Source: JBGTFE01 sp049799955
GTDB lineage: Bacteria; Acidobacteriota; Blastocatellia; Pyrinomonadales; Pyrinomonadaceae
Assembly (NCBI GenBank): GCA_049799955.1
Contig: JBARIW010000020.1
Location: forward strand, 11,487 to 75,486
DNA length: 64,000 nt
Direction of reading: 5' to 3'
How positions within the stretch are numbered: the first letter of the stretch is position 1; every line of letters starts with the position of its first letter. Below are positions 8,435 to 17,817 of this stretch, piece by piece. A model generated the notes under the pieces. The model ran no database searches, was not told the origin of the DNA, and saw only the letters and a list, made by a program, of their open reading frames with translations. Both the position numbers and the translations under genes were made by a program.

Positions 8435-8503
8435 ATCATTTATCATTGAACATTTATCATTTATCAGAAAATGTTTAATGATAAATGATAAATGTTCAAT
8501 GTT
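8434..8503. repeat. Iterated TGATAAA/TTCAATG palindrome inside an operon
   Basis: Inverted arms of ATCATTT and GATAAAT words flank the core AGAAAATGTTT. It fills the whole gap between the yicC stop and the gmk ATG, so it lies within a transcription unit. Confidence 0.8.
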
Positions 8504-9380
8504 ATTCCACGTTTTGAACCTGTTCGCGGATTTTCTCGATTTCGCTTTTTATCGAGAGCGCCGCGTCTTTGACGATTAAATTATTCGTTTTTGACGAAAC
8601 CGTGTTTGCTTCGCGGTTTAATTCCTGTGTCAGAAAATCGAGCCGTTTGCCGACATCTTTTTCTTCTTCCATTATCGCGCGAAATTGTTCGATATGAGCT
8701 TTCAGGCGCGTAATTTCTTCGGAAATATCGCTTTTTTCGGAAAGATAAGCGATTTCCTGCGCCAGTCGCGCTTGGTCAAGCTCGATTTGCGAATCGCTTT
8801 TGGCGAGAAAATCGGTGATGCGTTTTGTCAGGCGCAGGCGATATTCTTCGGCGACATTCGCGCTTTCCGATTCGATTTTCGGCAAATGATTTTCGATTTC
8901 GGAAAGCCGGAATCTTAACTCGTCTTTTAATGATTTGCCTTCGACCTCGCGCATTTTTTCGAGTTCGTCGAGCGCGGTTTCCAGCGAAATTACTATCGCC
9001 TTTGAAAAATTCTCGTCCAGCTCATCTTTTTTCGTCTGCAAAACATTCGGCAGCCGCGCAATCATATTTAAATCCGGCTCGCCCGAAAGCGAAAATTCGT
9101 CCTGCATTTCTTTGAGCGCGGCTAAATAGCCCGAAATTAAAGGACGATTCAGCTCGTAAACCATCTCGCTCGTTCGCTCATACTGCAAATTTATATCAAC
9201 GCGCCCGCGTGTGAGCCGGTTTGTAATCAATCGTTTTAACTCCGCTTCAAGCGACTGAAGCTCCTGTGAAAGACGCAGGTTTACGTCCAGAAAACGATTA
9301 TTTACTGTTTTTAGCTCGACGGAAACGGTGAAATTTTCTCCCGAAATTTGCCCGCGTCCGAATCCTGTCATTGATTTCAT
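8502..9380 (-). CDS. YicC/YloC-family endoribonuclease
   Basis: 292 residues. It starts MKSMTGFGRG, which is the invariant YicC N-terminus, followed by VELKTVNNRFLDVNLRLSQELQSLE and RGRVDINLQYE. The C-terminal DUF1732 region has EEITRLKAHIEQFR, GKRLDFLTQELNREANTVSSK and the terminal helix IKSEIEKIREQVQNVE. YicC in E. coli is an endoribonuclease that degrades small RNAs; the biological role here is inferred from family only. It is the first gene of the yicC-gmk-rpoZ unit. Confidence 0.93.
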   Translation of the reverse strand: MKSMTGFGRGQISGENFTVSVELKTVNNRFLDVNLRLSQELQSLEAELKRLITNRLTRGRVDINLQYERTSEMVYELNRPLISGYLAALKEMQDEFSLSGEPDLNMIARLPNVLQTKKDELDENFSKAIVISLETALDELEKMREVEGKSLKDELRFRLSEIENHLPKIESESANVAEEYRLRLTKRITDFLAKSDSQIELDQARLAQEIAYLSEKSDISEEITRLKAHIEQFRAIMEEEKDVGKRLDFLTQELNREANTVSSKTNNLIVKDAALSIKSEIEKIREQVQNVE

Positions 9381-9386
9381 AAAATT

Positions 9387-9459
9387 TAGATTTTTGATTT
9401 TTGACCTTCGACCTTAGATTTTCTTCTTTCAAAGGTCAAAGGTCAAAAATCAAAGGTCA
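9387..9459. repeat. Iterated AAAGGTC/GACCTT palindrome
   Basis: Left words TTTTTGATTTTTGACCTTCG are followed by the inverse AAAGGTCAAAGGTCAAAAATC. It lies between two co-directional minus-strand genes. Confidence 0.75.
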
Positions 9460-9466
9460 TTCCTAT

Positions 9467-11278
9467 TCAGCCTGTATAATTTGCGATTGTCTCTTCTTCG
9501 TCTGCAAATTGCAGCTCGTAAAGTTTTTTATAAGTTCCGCCTTTTGCCAGAAGCTCTTTGTGCGTTCCGGTCTGGATAATCTTTCCGCGTTCCATAACGA
9601 CGATTTTATCAGCTTTTCGGACGGTTGAAAGCCTGTGCGCGATGACGATAGAAGTTTTGTTTCGCATCAGATTTGCCAGAGCTTTTTGGACGAGTCTTTC
9701 GCTTTCGGCGTCGAGCGCCGACGTTGCTTCATCTAAAATTAAAACCGGCGCGTTAATCAGAACGGCGCGGGCGATGGCGATTCTTTGGCGCTGTCCGCCG
9801 GAAAGAAAAATGCCGCGCTCGCCGACGATTGTGTCGTAGCCGTTTGGCAATTCACGAATAAAATCATCGGCAAAAGCGACACGCGCCGCTTCCGTCAATT
9901 CCTCGTCCGTCGCGCCGGGTTTTCCGTAAGAAATGTTGTATCGAATCGAATCGTTAAAAAGAACGGTTTCCTGTGTAACAAGCGCGATTTTGTGTTTAAG
10001 GCTCAGGATATTCGCATCGCGCAAATCGATTTCATCCCAGAAAATCGCGCCTTCCGACGGGTCGTAAAGTCTTTGAATTAATTTTATCAAGCTCGATTTC
10101 CCGCCGCCGCTTTCGCCGACCAGAGCGACCATCGCACCCTTTGGAATTTCGAGATTCAGGTTTTTGATAACGATTTTTCCTTCGTTTTGATAATTGAAAG
10201 AAACGTCTTTGAACTCGATTTTTTCCTGCAAAAGTTTTAACTCGACGGCATTTGGTTTTTCTAACAAGGTTTCTTTTTCGTCCAGAACATCCCAAACGTC
10301 GCGGGCGGCGGCAAAGGCTTTGGTGATTTCGTTATGCTGGCGCGAGATTTTGCGCATCGGTTCGTAGCTTCTGAACAAAAACAAAAGAAAAGTGAAAAAC
10401 TGCGCCGCTTCCATTCTTCCCGTGTTTATTTCGCGAAGACCGAAATAAAATAAAACGACAATGACGACGATTCCGATTGTTTCGATGACGGGCGGAGAAG
10501 TCGCCGCGATTTTGCCTGAATGAAGATTGGCGCGGGCAATTAATTGCGCGACCTTTGCAAACCGCGATTTTTCTCTGTCTTCCGCCGCATAAGCTTTGAC
10601 GATTGTGTGATTTGAAAGCGTTTCCTGCGCCGTGTCGGTCAAAAGCTTGTTGCCTTCAAACGACAATTCGGAAAGTTTTCTAAGAGATTTGCTGAATTTT
10701 GAAGTCAAAATTCCGATAATCGGCGCGATAATCATTGCGCCGAGCATCAGACGCCAGTTGAAATAAAAAGCCGCCGAGACAAAGAAAATCAGAATCAATC
10801 CTTCGCGCAAAAAGTCGCGCAGATTTCCCGCGACCGAATATTCGATTGCGGCGCAGCTAACGACAAGGCGCGAAACCAGATAATTCGTGCGATGCCGCTC
10901 AAAGAAATTTGCCGATTGTTTCAACAGATGGTCGTAAAGCTCCTGTCGAAGCTGCAAAACGGCTGACTGCCCGATTTTTGCCATCAAATAAGATGAGAAA
11001 AATTCGGAGATTCCTTTGCAAATCGTAAATGTTAGAAGAAGCGCGCCAATCGTGAACCACGCCTGCGACCAGTTGCTGTCGGGAACTAAATTTTGTAAAC
11101 CGAAAAGAGTTGCGCTCTTTTGCCCGTTGACATTCGGGAACGCCTGATTGAAAATCGGCGTAATCATCGCGCCGACGGCGACTTCAAAAAGCGCGCCGAG
11201 AATCATCGCGACGAAAGCCAGCACGAAAATTAAAAGATGCGGGCGCAGGTATTTGAGAAGTCTTGTGAAATCTTTCAT
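9467..11278 (-). CDS. ABC exporter, MsbA/lipid-type, transmembrane and ATPase domains fused
   Basis: 603 residues. The N-terminal half (about 1-320) is a six-helix ABC exporter membrane domain (MKDFTRLLKYLRPHLLIFVLAF...). The C-terminal half is the nucleotide-binding domain, with Walker A VGESGGGKSSL near residue 390, signature LSGGQRQRIAIARA near 490, Walker B VLILDEATSALD near 510 and switch His in VIAHRLSTV, all intact. Such half-transporters act as homodimers; MsbA flips lipid A core, but other lipids or drugs are possible. The gene stands alone on the minus strand between two palindromes, and no lipid A biosynthesis genes are adjacent. Confidence 0.88.
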   Translation of the reverse strand: MKDFTRLLKYLRPHLLIFVLAFVAMILGALFEVAVGAMITPIFNQAFPNVNGQKSATLFGLQNLVPDSNWSQAWFTIGALLLTFTICKGISEFFSSYLMAKIGQSAVLQLRQELYDHLLKQSANFFERHRTNYLVSRLVVSCAAIEYSVAGNLRDFLREGLILIFFVSAAFYFNWRLMLGAMIIAPIIGILTSKFSKSLRKLSELSFEGNKLLTDTAQETLSNHTIVKAYAAEDREKSRFAKVAQLIARANLHSGKIAATSPPVIETIGIVVIVVLFYFGLREINTGRMEAAQFFTFLLFLFRSYEPMRKISRQHNEITKAFAAARDVWDVLDEKETLLEKPNAVELKLLQEKIEFKDVSFNYQNEGKIVIKNLNLEIPKGAMVALVGESGGGKSSLIKLIQRLYDPSEGAIFWDEIDLRDANILSLKHKIALVTQETVLFNDSIRYNISYGKPGATDEELTEAARVAFADDFIRELPNGYDTIVGERGIFLSGGQRQRIAIARAVLINAPVLILDEATSALDAESERLVQKALANLMRNKTSIVIAHRLSTVRKADKIVVMERGKIIQTGTHKELLAKGGTYKKLYELQFADEEETIANYTG

Positions 11279-11309
11279 CTCGATTAAAAACTTGAATATA
11301 CTTTATTTA

Positions 11310-11400
11310 GTCCCAAGTCCCAAGTCGTAAGTCCCAAGTCTGAAATCCCATGTAAGAATCACATTTACTTGGGACTTTGAACTTGGGACTTGGGACTTTT
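11310..11400. repeat. Iterated AAGTCCC/GGGACTT palindrome in a divergent gap
   Basis: TCCCAAGTCCCAAGTCGTAA is mirrored by ACTTGGGACTTTGAACTTGG. It lies between divergently transcribed genes, where a terminator role makes little sense. Confidence 0.85.
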
Positions 11401-11465
11401 TAGATTTGCAACGCTCAAATAGAATATGGCATCTTTCTGTTTGACTACACTTTTCGGAGAAAAAT

Positions 11466-13034
11466 ATGAAAAAACGTTTACCATTTACCATTTACCATTT
11501 ACCATTTATAGCTTTGCTCCTGTTAATTGTTCAATGTTCAATGATAAATGTTTCCGCGCAGATTGACGTTCCGCGTCAGACGACCGCCGTTACATATCCG
11601 CTCGATGAAGTCGTATTGCTGCAATTTCGCGGGACTACTCGTTTTCCGCGAATGAAGGGAACGGCGAAAATCAAGCGAACGAGCAAAAACGGGACGGAAA
11701 TTGATTTATCGGTTTCCAAAATGCCGCGACCGTTCGAGCTTGGCGCGGGCTACGCGACATATGTTTTATGGGCGATTTCGCCCGATGGTCAGGTCGATAA
11801 TCTCGGCGAAATCAAGCGTCGCGGATTTTTCGAGTTCGATTCGAATATCTCCGTTACGACGCGGCTTCAGACGTTTGCTTTGATAATCACGGCAGAGCCG
11901 CATTTTCTCGTGCGCCGTCCAAGCCGCGCGATTATGCTTGAAAATCTGAATCCTTATGCCGCGAGCGGCAGAACGCTGGCGACGACGCAGGCGGTTCAGT
12001 ATTTCGGAAATTCGAGCGATTATTTTAACGATGCGCGAACGCCGCTCATCGCCGACCTCGATTATTCAAAAACGCCTTCGACGATTTTGCAGGCGAAACA
12101 GGCGCTCGCATTAGCTAAATTTGCCGGAGCGCAGCGCGACGCTCTCTCTGAGCTGCAAGCGGCGGAAACTCTGGCGCAAAATGCGGAAAAAGCGTGGCAG
12201 GCAGGACGGCAGGAAGAGGAAGTTGACATCAGCGCGAGAAAGGCAATCAGCGCGGCGGTCAAGGCTGAAGATACGGCTCTGGTGAGAAAGGAAGCGCGCG
12301 AAAAACGAAACGAGCAGACAAGGCAGGATGAAGAAATCCGCAAATCGGAAGAAAAAATTACCGACGCGCAAAACGAAGTTATCGAGCTGAGAAACGAGCT
12401 TTCGCGCGAAATAAGAAGCCGCGAGCTTGCCGAGCGCGACGCGTTGAATTATTCAAATCAGGTTAAGGACTTACGCACCGAAAACAATGATTTGCGTGAA
12501 GAATTGAGAAAAGCGAAAGCTGAAACGGAAGATGCGAAAATAAAGCTGGCGCGGCTCGAAGGCGAAAAACAGGCGATGACTCAGCAACAGGAGCAAAGCA
12601 ATCGCCTTAACCGTTTGCAGGCAAATCAAGCGGTTTTGATGCAGTCTTTGAAACGTTTCGGAACCGTTACGAAAGACGAGCGCGGAATCGTTTTGACGCT
12701 GCCAGAAACGTGGTGGTCGGGAATTCGCGTTAATACTTTTGCGCCGGCAGCCGAGCCGAAAATCGACTCGCTCGCCGAAGTTCTGGCAAGCAACGTCGAA
12801 TATAAAGTTATGGTCGAATCGCACACAGACGATAAAGGAACGGCTGACGAGCTGCAAAATTTAACGCAGCAGAGAGCCAACGCGATTGCCGAAAAACTAA
12901 TGTCGGCGGGCGTTACGCAGGAGAGAATCGAAACAAAAGGTTTCGGCGCGACACTTCCCGTCGCGGCGAATACGACAAACGCGAATCGTGCGAAAAATCG
13001 TCGCGTTCAGGTGATTTTAGTCCCGAATATTTAA
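11466..13034 (+). CDS. OmpA-family outer-membrane/peptidoglycan-binding protein
   Basis: 522 residues: signal peptide (about 1-32), a beta-rich N-terminal domain, a long charged coiled coil (about 235-390), and a C-terminal OmpA-like domain. The OmpA domain contains VMVESHTDDKGTADELQNL, QRANAIAEKLMSAGV and RAKNRRVQVIL, the residues that bind diaminopimelate in peptidoglycan. It probably links the outer membrane or a periplasmic fibre to the wall. The signal peptide is unusual: FTIYHLPF is encoded by tandem CATTTAC heptamers, and a second repeat fragment encodes VQCSMINV. The start ATG is preceded by GGAGAAAAAT. A strong terminator follows. Confidence 0.88.
   Translation: MKKRLPFTIYHLPFIALLLLIVQCSMINVSAQIDVPRQTTAVTYPLDEVVLLQFRGTTRFPRMKGTAKIKRTSKNGTEIDLSVSKMPRPFELGAGYATYVLWAISPDGQVDNLGEIKRRGFFEFDSNISVTTRLQTFALIITAEPHFLVRRPSRAIMLENLNPYAASGRTLATTQAVQYFGNSSDYFNDARTPLIADLDYSKTPSTILQAKQALALAKFAGAQRDALSELQAAETLAQNAEKAWQAGRQEEEVDISARKAISAAVKAEDTALVRKEAREKRNEQTRQDEEIRKSEEKITDAQNEVIELRNELSREIRSRELAERDALNYSNQVKDLRTENNDLREELRKAKAETEDAKIKLARLEGEKQAMTQQQEQSNRLNRLQANQAVLMQSLKRFGTVTKDERGIVLTLPETWWSGIRVNTFAPAAEPKIDSLAEVLASNVEYKVMVESHTDDKGTADELQNLTQQRANAIAEKLMSAGVTQERIETKGFGATLPVAANTTNANRAKNRRVQVILVPNI
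11476..11550 (+). repeat. Heptamer repeat embedded in a signal-peptide coding region
   Basis: Four tandem TTTACCA words (11476-11510), then GTTCAATGTTCAATGATAAA (11528-11547), both within the first 28 codons of the OmpA-family gene. The second word set is the same as in the palindromes at 7113 and 8434. Confidence 0.8.
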
Positions 13035-13052
13035 TTTCGAAACTATAAAACT

Positions 13053-13100
13053 TAATATCGTTCGGAAGAAATCAGTTTTCTTCCGAACGATATTTTTTTT
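13053..13100 (+). terminator. Strong intrinsic terminator after the OmpA-family gene
   Basis: An 18-bp stem AATATCGTTCGGAAGAAA pairs with TTTTCTTCCGAACGATATT, with a loop of about 4 nt, followed by eight T. It ends the OmpA-family transcript. Confidence 0.93.
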
Positions 13101-13186
13101 GTCGCTAAGGAATTAAACCGACCTGTGGTAAACTCTTTGCCCAAATAGTATTTTCCACTCAATTTTCGAAAAAGGAGTTTTTGCTA

Positions 13187-16100
13187 ATGAAAGAGAATAT
13201 GCAGGCAGGCTTGCGTTATTTAGCCGTTTTGTCGATTTTAGCGCTAATCGCGTTTTTCGGGTTTGGCAGCTTGCCGCAAAAGGCGCAGGAAACTGACAAA
13301 AAAGGAGATTTGTTTCAGAAATTCGCTAAAAGCGATGTCGTAACGGGCAAAATCAGAGATAAATCAAACAGATTTTTCCGCGTACAAATCAAAAATATCG
13401 AAGACCGCAAAGCGGCTGCTAAATTCGGCAGTATTGTCGAGGATTACGGCTCTTTTGTTATTTTGGCGGCAGATAAAAAGTCGAAATTAGCGACTTCAAA
13501 TCTGGAAAATCAAGCGCTGGAAACGACAATTAATCTGCCGAACGGAAAATTTGAACCTTTAACTGCCGCAGCATTAAATGCGGCGGAAGCGGAAGGCGGA
13601 AAAAATTATTACATCGTTCAGTTCGGCTCAACTGTCAAAGACGACTGGCTCGAAAGCCTGCGTGATATTGGCGCGGAAGTTTTGCAGTATGTTCCGCATC
13701 AGGCGTTTTTCGTTTACGCGGACGGCGATACAATCTCGAAAATCGCCAATCATTCCAGAGTGCGTTGGGTCGGAATCTATACTCAGGAACAAAAAATCTC
13801 GCCGGAATTAAACGCATTTATGTCGCGGGTTAAAGGCGAGCGGGCGATGTTTGACGTTGCCGTTTTCGCGCGGGCTGATTTGAATGAAACAGCAAACAGA
13901 ATTTCAAATTCGATTCGCGGCGAAATTCTGAATGTAATGAAGCTGCCGAACAATTTCTTTAACGTCGTGCGCGTTTCCGTTCCGCTCAGCGATGTTTCCG
14001 AGATTGCAAAAATTCCCGATGTCGTGCGAATCGACCAGTATGAAAAACCTCAAATCGAAGACGAGCGCGCGGCGCAAATCGTGGCGGGAAATTATACGAG
14101 TCCGACTGTGATTTCGCCTGCCGGATACAATCCTTTGACTCAGTTCGGCGTTGACGGAACGGGCGTAACGGTTTCGGTCGTTGACGACGGAGTTTCTATT
14201 CCGGGAACAGGCGGGTTTTATCTTACATCCGCAAATACCGTTGACGGACCGCTTCGAGGCGCGACTACGGGCGCGAGCGGCGGACACGGGCACATCAACG
14301 CAAGCATCATCGCGGGCGGAACGCCTTTCGGCACGCTCGACCCGACCGGATACAACTATGGAATGGGCGTTGCGCCGAAAGCGAATATTATCAATATTCC
14401 TTTTTTGAAAACCGGCAATACTTTTACGGACGCACAGGCTTTTGACGATACGTTCAATACACCCGGTCCGAACGGCGTGCGCGGCTCTATTGCAAATAAT
14501 AGCTGGGGAAACGGGACGAATCTCAATTCGTATGATTCTTACGCCGCAATGTATGACGGCTTTGTTCAGGACTCTTCTGCGGCGGCAACGATTGACCCGA
14601 TTTGTCTGGTCTTTTCAGCCGGAAATTGCGGAAATTCTCCGGCAGGAACAGCATGTAGCTCACAAAGCGGGCTAACCAGACCGAAAGTCGCAAAGAATCT
14701 TATTGCCGTTGCCAATTCTGAAAATCTACGTACCGAAATATCATCGAGCGCAAATAATATGGAAGATTTGGCAAGCAGTTCAAGTCGCGGCATTGCCGCC
14801 GACGGGCGCATCAAACCCGATATTACCGCGCCGGGAACGGTTATTACGGGTTCACGCGCGGGAAACGGCAGCACCGTCAGCGGTCAGGTTGACGCCAATC
14901 ATAGCTGGAGCACGGGAACTTCGCACGCCGCGCCGCAGGTTGCCGGAGCCGCCGCGCTTTTCACGCAGTTCTGGAAAAATACAAACGGCGGCGTAAATCC
15001 GTCTCCGGCGCTGATAAAAGCAGCAATTCTCAGCACCGGACAGGAAATGAATGGTTCGATTACAAATACATCGACGATTCCGAACGGCAACGAAGGCTGG
15101 GGACGAATCAATATGAAATACATGCTCAATACAGGCGTTCCGATGAAATATGTGAATGAAACCAGAGCATTTTCAAATGTCGGAGAAAACGTCGTATATT
15201 CGGGAATAGTCATAAATGCATCGAAACCCGTTCGCTTCAGTCTTGTCTGGACAGACCCGCCGGGCGTCGGAAATCCGGCTCTGGTCAATAATTTGGATTT
15301 GACCGTAACAATCGGCGCAAATACCTACAAAGGAAATGTTTTCACCGCCGGAAGCTCGGCAACGGGCGGAAGCGCTGACACGATAAACAATGTCGAAAAC
15401 GTTTTCCTGCCTGCCGGAATCACCACCGGAACGCCCGTAACGATAACTATTAACGCAGTTGCGCTGAACGGCAACGGCATTTTAGGAAACGCCGATTCGA
15501 CAGACCAGCATTTCGCGCTTGTCGCTTACAATTTCAGCGAGGTAATAATCGATAATTTTAATACTCCTCCGTTCGATTTCGATGGCGACGCTAAAACCGA
15601 TATTTCAATCTTTCGTCCGTCAGCCGGCGAATGGTGGTATTTGAAATCATCAAACGGCGGAAATGCCGCTTTTCAGTTCGGAAATTCTTCCGACAAGCCT
15701 GTTCCGGCAGATTATACCGGCGACGGAAAAGCCGACGTTGCCTTTTGGCGACCTTCGACGGGCGAATGGTTCATTCTCAGAAGTGAAAATCAAAGCTATT
15801 ATTCATTCCCGTTCGGCGCAAGCGGCGATATTCCGGCGGTCGGCGATTTCGATGGCGACGGCAAAGACGATGCGGCGATTTTCCGTCCTTCAAATGCTAC
15901 GTGGTATATCAATAAATCGTCGGGCGGGACGACGATTCAGCAGTTCGGCGTAAGCGGCGACGTTCCGGTTGTTGCCGAGTACGACGGCGACGGATTATCG
16001 GATATAGCTATTTATCGTCCGAGCGCCGGTCAATGGTGGATTTCGAGAAGCGGTTCGACGGTTATTGCTTATCAATTCGGCACAAGCTCAGACAAACCTG

Positions 16101-16390
16101 TTCAGGGCGAATATACGGGCGACAGTATCGCGGATATCGCTTTCTACAGACCTTCGACCGGCGAATGGTTCGTCTTGAGAAGTGAAAACCAGAGTTATTA
16201 TTCCGTTCCGTTTGGAACTACGGGAGATATTCCGACGCCGGGCGACTATGACGGCGACGGCAAATTCGACACCGCCGTTTTTCGTCCGTCGAGCGCGACG
16301 TGGTACGTCCAGAGAACGACGGCGGGAACACAGATTGTGCCTTTTGGTATAACGAGCGATTTTCCTGTTCCAAATTCTTACGTGCCGTAA
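13187..16390 (+). CDS. Secreted subtilisin-like serine protease with C-terminal FG-GAP/VCBS modules
   Basis: 1067 residues. A hydrophobic N-terminal segment (YLAVLSILALIAFFGFG) serves as signal anchor or signal peptide. A propeptide-like region (about 30-290) precedes an S8 catalytic domain with Asp in VSVVDDGVSI (near 331), His in GGHGHINASII (near 366) and Ser in GTSHAAPQVAGAAALF (near 579). A P-domain-like beta region follows, then six FG-GAP modules from about residue 797 to the end (pattern FDGDGKxDxAIFRPSxxxWY....QFGxSGDxPV). ATG at 13187 is nine bases after AAAGGAG; an upstream TTG is too close. It is probably an extracellular protease, with the repeats forming a propeller for surface or substrate binding. 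Confidence 0.92.
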   Translation: MKENMQAGLRYLAVLSILALIAFFGFGSLPQKAQETDKKGDLFQKFAKSDVVTGKIRDKSNRFFRVQIKNIEDRKAAAKFGSIVEDYGSFVILAADKKSKLATSNLENQALETTINLPNGKFEPLTAAALNAAEAEGGKNYYIVQFGSTVKDDWLESLRDIGAEVLQYVPHQAFFVYADGDTISKIANHSRVRWVGIYTQEQKISPELNAFMSRVKGERAMFDVAVFARADLNETANRISNSIRGEILNVMKLPNNFFNVVRVSVPLSDVSEIAKIPDVVRIDQYEKPQIEDERAAQIVAGNYTSPTVISPAGYNPLTQFGVDGTGVTVSVVDDGVSIPGTGGFYLTSANTVDGPLRGATTGASGGHGHINASIIAGGTPFGTLDPTGYNYGMGVAPKANIINIPFLKTGNTFTDAQAFDDTFNTPGPNGVRGSIANNSWGNGTNLNSYDSYAAMYDGFVQDSSAAATIDPICLVFSAGNCGNSPAGTACSSQSGLTRPKVAKNLIAVANSENLRTEISSSANNMEDLASSSSRGIAADGRIKPDITAPGTVITGSRAGNGSTVSGQVDANHSWSTGTSHAAPQVAGAAALFTQFWKNTNGGVNPSPALIKAAILSTGQEMNGSITNTSTIPNGNEGWGRINMKYMLNTGVPMKYVNETRAFSNVGENVVYSGIVINASKPVRFSLVWTDPPGVGNPALVNNLDLTVTIGANTYKGNVFTAGSSATGGSADTINNVENVFLPAGITTGTPVTITINAVALNGNGILGNADSTDQHFALVAYNFSEVIIDNFNTPPFDFDGDAKTDISIFRPSAGEWWYLKSSNGGNAAFQFGNSSDKPVPADYTGDGKADVAFWRPSTGEWFILRSENQSYYSFPFGASGDIPAVGDFDGDGKDDAAIFRPSNATWYINKSSGGTTIQQFGVSGDVPVVAEYDGDGLSDIAIYRPSAGQWWISRSGSTVIAYQFGTSSDKPVQGEYTGDSIADIAFYRPSTGEWFVLRSENQSYYSVPFGTTGDIPTPGDYDGDGKFDTAVFRPSSATWYVQRTTAGTQIVPFGITSDFPVPNSYVP

Positions 16391-16410
16391 ACGGATAATA
16401 ATTTCGACTG

Positions 16411-16445
16411 AAAAGGCTTCGTTCATTTCGAGCGAAGCCTTTTAT
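16411..16445. terminator. Bidirectional terminator between convergent genes
   Basis: AAAAGGCTTCG pairs with CGAAGCCTTTT; A and T runs on both sides suit both the subtilase gene (+) and the ATPase gene (-). Confidence 0.85.
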
Positions 16446-16448
16446 TTA

Positions 16449-17423
16449 TTAATCTTTAAGAACTAAAATTCTATCGGGCGGCAAGCCGACCATGCATTCG
16501 TCGCCGATATTCAAACCAACCAGACGCAGGACTAACGCTTCGAGAAACAATCCGCCGGCGTCGAGCTTTATCAGCGTCGTCGCGCCTTTATAGTTGATTT
16601 CGGAAATTGTCGCTTTCAGAAGATTGTCTTCGGGAAAAGACGCGCCGAACGAGATGGAAATATGTTCGGGACGAATGGCGAGACAGACGTTTTGCGTCAG
16701 AGTTCCGAGTGATTTTTTGTCGGTTTTAGCCGTAAAAAGATGATGGTCGCCCACTAATGTCTGAAATTCCGGAAGCTCGGTTTTATTTGAAGTCAGGCGT
16801 CTTGCGATAATTAGATTATTTCTTCCGCTCGTGTCGGCAATCCGCGCATTGACGGGGTTTTCATAAACTTCGCGCGGCAAACCGGACTGAACAATCTCGC
16901 CTTTTGAAAGCACCGCTACGCGGTCGCAGGCTGAAAAGATTTCCTCGAAATCGTTGGTCGCAAAAATTACGGTCAGATTTTTTTCTCTCGCCGTTTTGCG
17001 CAGCTTTGAAAAATATATATCGCGTTTCTGCTTGTCCATAAAGCAGAACGTATCGTCGAGAAGCAAAACGCCTTTGCTTTTTTCCAACGCCTGTTCGAGC
17101 GCCATGATTTGCCCGTCTCCTTCGGAAAGCTCGCTTTGTTTATCGGTTTTAAAGAGGCTTTTCCAGAAAGAATCGTTTTTTAAATCCGCGAGATGAAAGC
17201 CGCGTTCGTCGCACGAAAGCCTTGTTACTTCGCGCGTGTCTTCAAAAACCGTACCGCCATTGCAGCTTTCTTTGCCTGAAAGAATACGAATCAAAGTCGT
17301 CTTTCCGGCGCTGGTTGCGCCGAAAATTCCGGTTACTTCGCCTGCATTCGCTTCAAAGTTAACATCTCTTAAAACCCATTTATCGTCGTATTTTTTGGCA
17401 AGGTTAGAAACTTTCAGAGACAT
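16449..17423 (-). CDS. Orphan MalK/UgpC-type ABC ATPase with degenerate catalytic motifs
   Basis: 324 residues. N-terminal nucleotide-binding domain plus C-terminal TOBE-like domain (LAIRPEHISISF and the end region), as in sugar/spermidine-type importers. Walker A is intact (GATSAGKTT, residues 35-43), but the rest is altered. The signature is LSEGD (99-103) in place of LSGGQ. Walker B is LLLDDT, with Asp124 where the catalytic Glu should be. The switch His is Asn157 (FATND). The Q-loop region is shortened with no recognisable Gln. The protein is about 40-50 residues shorter than usual. No permease or binding-protein gene is adjacent. It may be a regulatory ATP-binding protein or a slow ATPase. 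Confidence 0.8.
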   Translation of the reverse strand: MSLKVSNLAKKYDDKWVLRDVNFEANAGEVTGIFGATSAGKTTLIRILSGKESCNGGTVFEDTREVTRLSCDERGFHLADLKNDSFWKSLFKTDKQSELSEGDGQIMALEQALEKSKGVLLLDDTFCFMDKQKRDIYFSKLRKTAREKNLTVIFATNDFEEIFSACDRVAVLSKGEIVQSGLPREVYENPVNARIADTSGRNNLIIARRLTSNKTELPEFQTLVGDHHLFTAKTDKKSLGTLTQNVCLAIRPEHISISFGASFPEDNLLKATISEINYKGATTLIKLDAGGLFLEALVLRLVGLNIGDECMVGLPPDRILVLKD

Positions 17424-17537
17424 ATCTTTTTATGGTTTTGAAACTTTCGAGTTAATTTCGCGTGCAAAATAAAGTATGCTTTTGTCATCTGAATAAGGCA
17501 AGTTAGAATATAGCTGTTTGGAAAAACCGAAAAAATT

Positions 17538-17813
17538 ATGGCAAAAGACAGTAAGACTTTAAAACGTAAAGTGGCGGAAGCAGGCGGTTGGGCTTTGACG
17601 AAACGAGTTGCGAGGTCGATTCCGTATGTCGGAACGGCGTTTGCAATCGGACTTGTCGGCTACGACATCAAGAGAAAAGGCGTTGTCAAAGGTATTTTGA
17701 ATTCGGGAATCGACGCGATTCCATTTGTCGGATTAGGAAAAAATGCCATAGAATTTTTTGCCGGCGACTTTTTTCCCGACAAAGAGCCTGCGGCAAAGAA
17801 ACAGGGAAAATAA
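17538..17813 (+). CDS. Small protein with two amphipathic/hydrophobic segments, unknown
   Basis: 91 residues: basic N-terminus (MAKDSKTLKRK), hydrophobic segment VARSIPYVGTAFAIGLVGYDIK, a second SGIDAIPFVGLGKNAIEFFAG, then a charged tail ending AAKKQGK. The two segments share an IPYVG/IPFVG motif, suggesting an internal duplication forming a helical hairpin in or on the membrane. I do not recognise a named family. The next gene starts five bases after the stop, so both are probably one transcription unit read divergently from the orphan ABC ATPase. Confidence 0.75.
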   Translation: MAKDSKTLKRKVAEAGGWALTKRVARSIPYVGTAFAIGLVGYDIKRKGVVKGILNSGIDAIPFVGLGKNAIEFFAGDFFPDKEPAAKKQGK

Positions 17814-17817
17814 AGAT

